Positions 4,893-5,903 of a DNA stretch of 5,903 nt are shown here, in pieces. The notes under the pieces are model-generated. The model had not been told where the DNA came from, made no database searches, and saw nothing but the letters and a program-made list of their open reading frames with translations. Within the stretch, counting starts at the first letter, position 1. Each line of letters begins with the position of its first letter. Where the stretch lies: assembly GCA_947176655.1 (NCBI GenBank), contig CAMWRK010000138.1, forward strand, positions 1 through 5,903, read 5' to 3'. The position numbers were made by a program, and so were the translations under genes. Source of the DNA: an uncultured Prevotellaceae bacterium (GTDB lineage: Bacteria; Bacteroidota; Bacteroidia; Bacteroidales; Bacteroidaceae).

Positions 4893-5224
4893 TATACTTT
4901 TGCGAGTTCAACAATTTCTTCTATTCTGCCATATGTGGTTTTACGAATGGCGGTCTTGTCAACGGCAAACATTTCACGCCACTCTCCGTATTGCTTTACG
5001 ACAAAACGGCGAAGCACATCTGCGAAAGGTATGCACCAGCCCTGCACAGGCACGGCTCTCTTGAAATAGGTGTTACGATTGACAGCTTCCGTTATCCAGT
5101 TCTTGTCCTGACGTGTCAGCCGACCACCGTTGTCTATATGGGTTCTCAGCTTTACTGCCTTTGCGTCCTTGAGTTCCTCTATGCTCGGAACATCCCACTT
5201 TACAAATTTGTATATCCTTGTCAT
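4892..5224 (-). CDS. Conserved hypothetical protein, 110 aa, of Bacteroidales mobile elements
   Basis: The soluble, basic 110-residue protein has several recognisable stretches: KLRTHIDNGGRLTRQDKNWI at 25-44, NTYFKRAVPVQGWCIPFADVLRRFVVKQYG at 51-80, and a C-terminal helix YGRIEEIVELA at 98-108. This arrangement resembles accessory proteins I associate with Bacteroidales conjugative elements; I cannot name the family or a function. No signal peptide or membrane segment is present. It is the first gene of a two-gene unit, overlapping the 59-aa gene by one base. It is preceded by a structured leader of about 260 bases belonging to module copy 3. The start at 5224 follows ACAAACTGAT, a context very like the AAAACGAT before the 60-aa gene. 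Confidence 0.82.
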   Translation of the reverse strand: MTRIYKFVKWDVPSIEELKDAKAVKLRTHIDNGGRLTRQDKNWITEAVNRNTYFKRAVPVQGWCIPFADVLRRFVVKQYGEWREMFAVDKTAIRKTTYGRIEEIVELAKV

Positions 5225-5484
5225 ATCAGTTTGTCTTATTTCCCTCTCTTTCGCCTTTGGCTCCGAGAGATGATGTGAATATTACAGTGCTTCAGTAGAT
5301 GCCGACCAGGGACAAGTATAGGCAAGGCTTGTGAGCGAAGAATAGTGCAGCGTCACCATTCTGCAACGAACAACCCGTAGGGCCACGGCATTGCAGTCTT
5401 GTCCGAGGCTTCTAACTTTGCACTTGGAATATCCACCGTCTCCGGACACCAACGGCACAGATAAGATCTGAATAAAATAGGATA
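5225..5484 (-). promoter_or_regulatory. Structured 5' leader of the 110-aa/59-aa unit
   Basis: On the minus strand, GAATGGTG (5361-5354) pairs with CACTATTC (5347-5340) around a 6-base loop. The pair 5344/5357 is U.G on this strand and would be A.C on the other, which supports a minus-strand RNA. The distal stem 5371-5393 (CAAT, bulge, CCG with CGG, GTTG on the minus strand) matches the CAAGCC/GGCTTG stems of the other two leaders with changed bases, and also gains a U.G pair on the minus strand. ACAAG/CTTGT at 5312-5332 is a third helix. TATACTTG (minus, 5313-5320) is one base off a -7 box and could be a nearer promoter. A purine run GAAAGAGAGGGAAATAAG precedes the gene. Confidence 0.42.
5391..5420 (+). 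promoter_or_regulatory. Consensus Bacteroidota promoter on the plus strand, module copy 3
   Basis: TTG at 5391-5393, 19 bases, TAACTTTG at 5413-5420 followed by C: a full match to the TTG / TAnnTTTG(C) consensus with ideal spacing. Transcription would start near 5426-5428. No protein-coding frame follows, but a terminator lies about 250 bases downstream. Confidence 0.62.
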
Positions 5485-5500
5485 ACCTTCAAAAAAAGAA
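5485..5500 (-). promoter_or_regulatory. T-rich TTTGAAGGT motif, proposed minus-strand promoter, copy 3
   Basis: On the minus strand it reads TTCTTTTTTTGAAGGT, 261 bases ahead of the 110-aa start. It lacks the TA of a consensus -7 box, so it is the weakest of the set as a promoter, but position and orientation match the others. Confidence 0.3.
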
Positions 5501-5521
5501 AAAGGTCAGTCAAGAAATCGG

Positions 5522-5566
5522 TTTGGTCGGAGGTCGTGTACTATATATACACGCTGACCTCTGACT
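5522..5566 (+). repeat. Hairpin repeat A (GGTCG...TATATATACACG)
   Basis: GTC (5526), GAGGT (5530-5534) and CGTGTA (5535-5540) pair with TACACG (5548-5553), ACCTC (5557-5561) and GAC (5563-5565). There is a CTG bulge on the 3' side and G.U pairs 5529/5562 and 5525/5566. Loop CTATATA. It shares the start TTTGGTC, the block GGTCGTGTA and the tip TATATATACACG with hairpin B about 102 bases downstream. Confidence 0.75.
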
Positions 5567-5623
5567 TAATTTTGAATATAACCGGATATAATAGGTTGGG
5601 CTAAACAGTCGGTCAAAAACGTA

Positions 5624-5667
5624 TTTGGTCAGCGGTCGTGTATTATATATACACGCGACTACTGACC
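5624..5667 (+). repeat. Hairpin repeat B, tandem copy of A
   Basis: GGTCAG (5627-5632) pairs with CTGACC (5662-5667), and CGTGTA (5637-5642) with TACACG (5650-5655), loop TTATATA. The middle pairs GGT with ACT, leaving a CG bulge on the 3' side. The bulge position matches that of A, while the outer stem differs in sequence yet stays paired. Confidence 0.75.
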
Positions 5668-5672
5668 TTTTT
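5627..5672 (+). terminator. Rho-independent terminator on the plus strand (hairpin B plus T5)
   Basis: The stem of hairpin B is followed immediately by TTTTTATAG (T5 at 5668-5672). On the minus strand the stem is followed by CAAATAC, so termination is directional and serves plus-strand transcripts. It also separates the candidate small RNA from the plus-strand gene at the right edge. Confidence 0.65.
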
Positions 5673-5729
5673 ATAGACCTATGTGAAGATCCGTGCGTAT
5701 CAGAGCACACGAATCTCAATAAAAATGAT

Positions 5730-5737
5730 TAACTTTG
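5730..5737 (+). promoter_or_regulatory. -7 box TAACTTTG, likely promoter of the right-edge gene
   Basis: TAACTTTGCGG is a very typical Bacteroidota -7 region. No TTG is found 19-21 bases upstream, so the -33 box is weak or absent. The start would be near 5743, giving a leader of about 90 bases to the ATG at 5832. The leader holds a small hairpin, TGGC/GCCA, around 5760-5771. Confidence 0.5.
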
Positions 5738-5795
5738 CGGAAAGAGAGAAAAACTTAGTGGCAAAACGCCAATTAAAGAGGGGGTGAAATCCAAA

Positions 5796-5815
5796 CTTTT
5801 TTCTTTTTTGAAGGT
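5796..5815 (+). promoter_or_regulatory. T-rich TTTGAAGGT motif on the plus strand
   Basis: CTTTTTTCTTTTTTGAAGGT, the same motif found four times on the minus strand, here facing right and ending 16 bases before the ATG at 5832. Its closeness to the start argues that the motif may act after transcription (for example in ribosome loading via GAAGGT) rather than, or as well as, being a promoter. Confidence 0.35.
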
Positions 5816-5831
5816 AAATTCATTCTCCCGG

Positions 5832-5903
5832 ATGAAAACAAAAAAAGCGATGTCGAGTAACATCACCTCACTTTTGACCTTGCAAAATCTCTCCAATAAA
5901 CAC
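5832..5903 (+). CDS. Start of an unidentified plus-strand gene, cut by the right edge
   Basis: ATG at 5832 opens a frame of 24 codons with no stop before the window ends, beginning MKTKKAMSSNITSLLTLQN. The A-rich first codons, a -7 box TAACTTTG about 95 bases upstream, the T-rich/GAAGGT motif 16 bases upstream and the terminator at 5627-5672 all fit a gene start. An inner ATG at 5850 is an alternative. Too little is visible to suggest a function. A minus-strand frame is also open from the right edge to about 5732, but it has no start or composition that favours it. Confidence 0.45.
   Translation, partial: MKTKKAMSSNITSLLTLQNLSNKH

Larger units (their letters stand above)
5369..5672 (+). repeat. 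Non-coding module, copy 3 (diverged, shorter)
   Basis: It is colinear with copies 1 and 2: CAACCCGTAGGGC at 5371; TTG-N19-TAACTTTGC at 5391-5421; CTCCGGACAC near 5440; ACCTTCAAAAAAAG at 5485; GGTCGGAGGTCG at 5525-5536; TATAACCGG at 5577-5585. The middle block of the other copies is replaced by two tandem hairpins with TATATATACACG tips. Overall identity is low, but the order and spacing of the small conserved blocks make chance unlikely. Confidence 0.65.
5427..5672 (+). ncRNA. Candidate small RNA, about 245 nt, module copy 3
   Basis: It is bounded by a consensus promoter (5391-5420) and a rho-independent terminator (5627-5672), both on the plus strand. No convincing open reading frame lies between. 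The transcript contains the A-rich ACCTTCAAAAAAAG motif at 5485, hairpin A at 5525-5566, TATAACCGG at 5577-5585 and hairpin B as terminator. Its first ~60 bases are antisense to the leader of the 110-aa gene, and it crosses that gene's proposed promoter motif. Base-pairing control of the minus-strand unit is possible but inferred. Confidence 0.5.

Noticed and set aside
5510..5719. Minus-strand frame of 69 aa with repeated CIY(N/S)TRP.TK
   Set aside because: The peptide repeat is a by-product of the tandem hairpins A and B; the frame crosses the terminator.
5732..5902. Minus-strand frame open from the right edge, about 57 codons
   Set aside because: Its translation is dominated by the T-rich motif region and it would end in the -7 box TAACTTTG. 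The plus-strand start at 5832 explains the same DNA better, but this cannot be excluded without more sequence.

Overview
The window looks like part of a mobile element (an integrative conjugative element or plasmid) from a Bacteroidales bacterium. The evidence is the start of a YSGFGGI-type N-6 adenine DNA methylase, an element-type single-strand DNA-binding protein, a set of small orphan proteins, AT-rich start contexts with almost no Shine-Dalgarno sequences, and Bacteroidota-type promoters (TTG, 19 bp, TAnnTTTG). Host and element type are inferred; no integrase, relaxase or transfer gene is visible.

All confident genes are on the minus strand. From right to left they are: a two-gene unit (110 aa, then 59 aa, joined by a TAATG stop/start overlap) ending in a terminator; ssb, ending in a terminator; a lone 209-aa gene; and a three-gene unit (60 aa, 93 aa, then the methylase, which runs off the left edge). 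At the far right a plus-strand frame begins behind its own promoter-like box and runs off the window.

More than 40% of the window is non-coding, and that DNA is organised. Three of the four long gaps (1590-2245, 2876-3476, 5225-5831) each carry a diverged copy of one module with the same parts in the same order: a structured leader in front of a minus-strand gene, an opposed plus-strand promoter-like core, an ACCTTCAAA-type A-rich motif, a GGTCGG(A/G)GGTCG-type block, variable hairpins, and TATAACCGG. The copy at 5369-5672 looks like a complete small RNA gene, with a consensus plus-strand promoter and a hairpin/T5 terminator about 250 bases downstream. The fourth gap (3867-4712, beside ssb) holds about 600 bases of densely folded sequence whose interrupted helices are mostly completed by G.U pairs on the plus strand, which suggests a large structured plus-strand RNA.

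The best candidate for an undescribed system is this family of repeated non-coding modules, each beside a small accessory gene or operon, together with the large structured region next to ssb. The structures were found by eye, without energy calculation or homology search.
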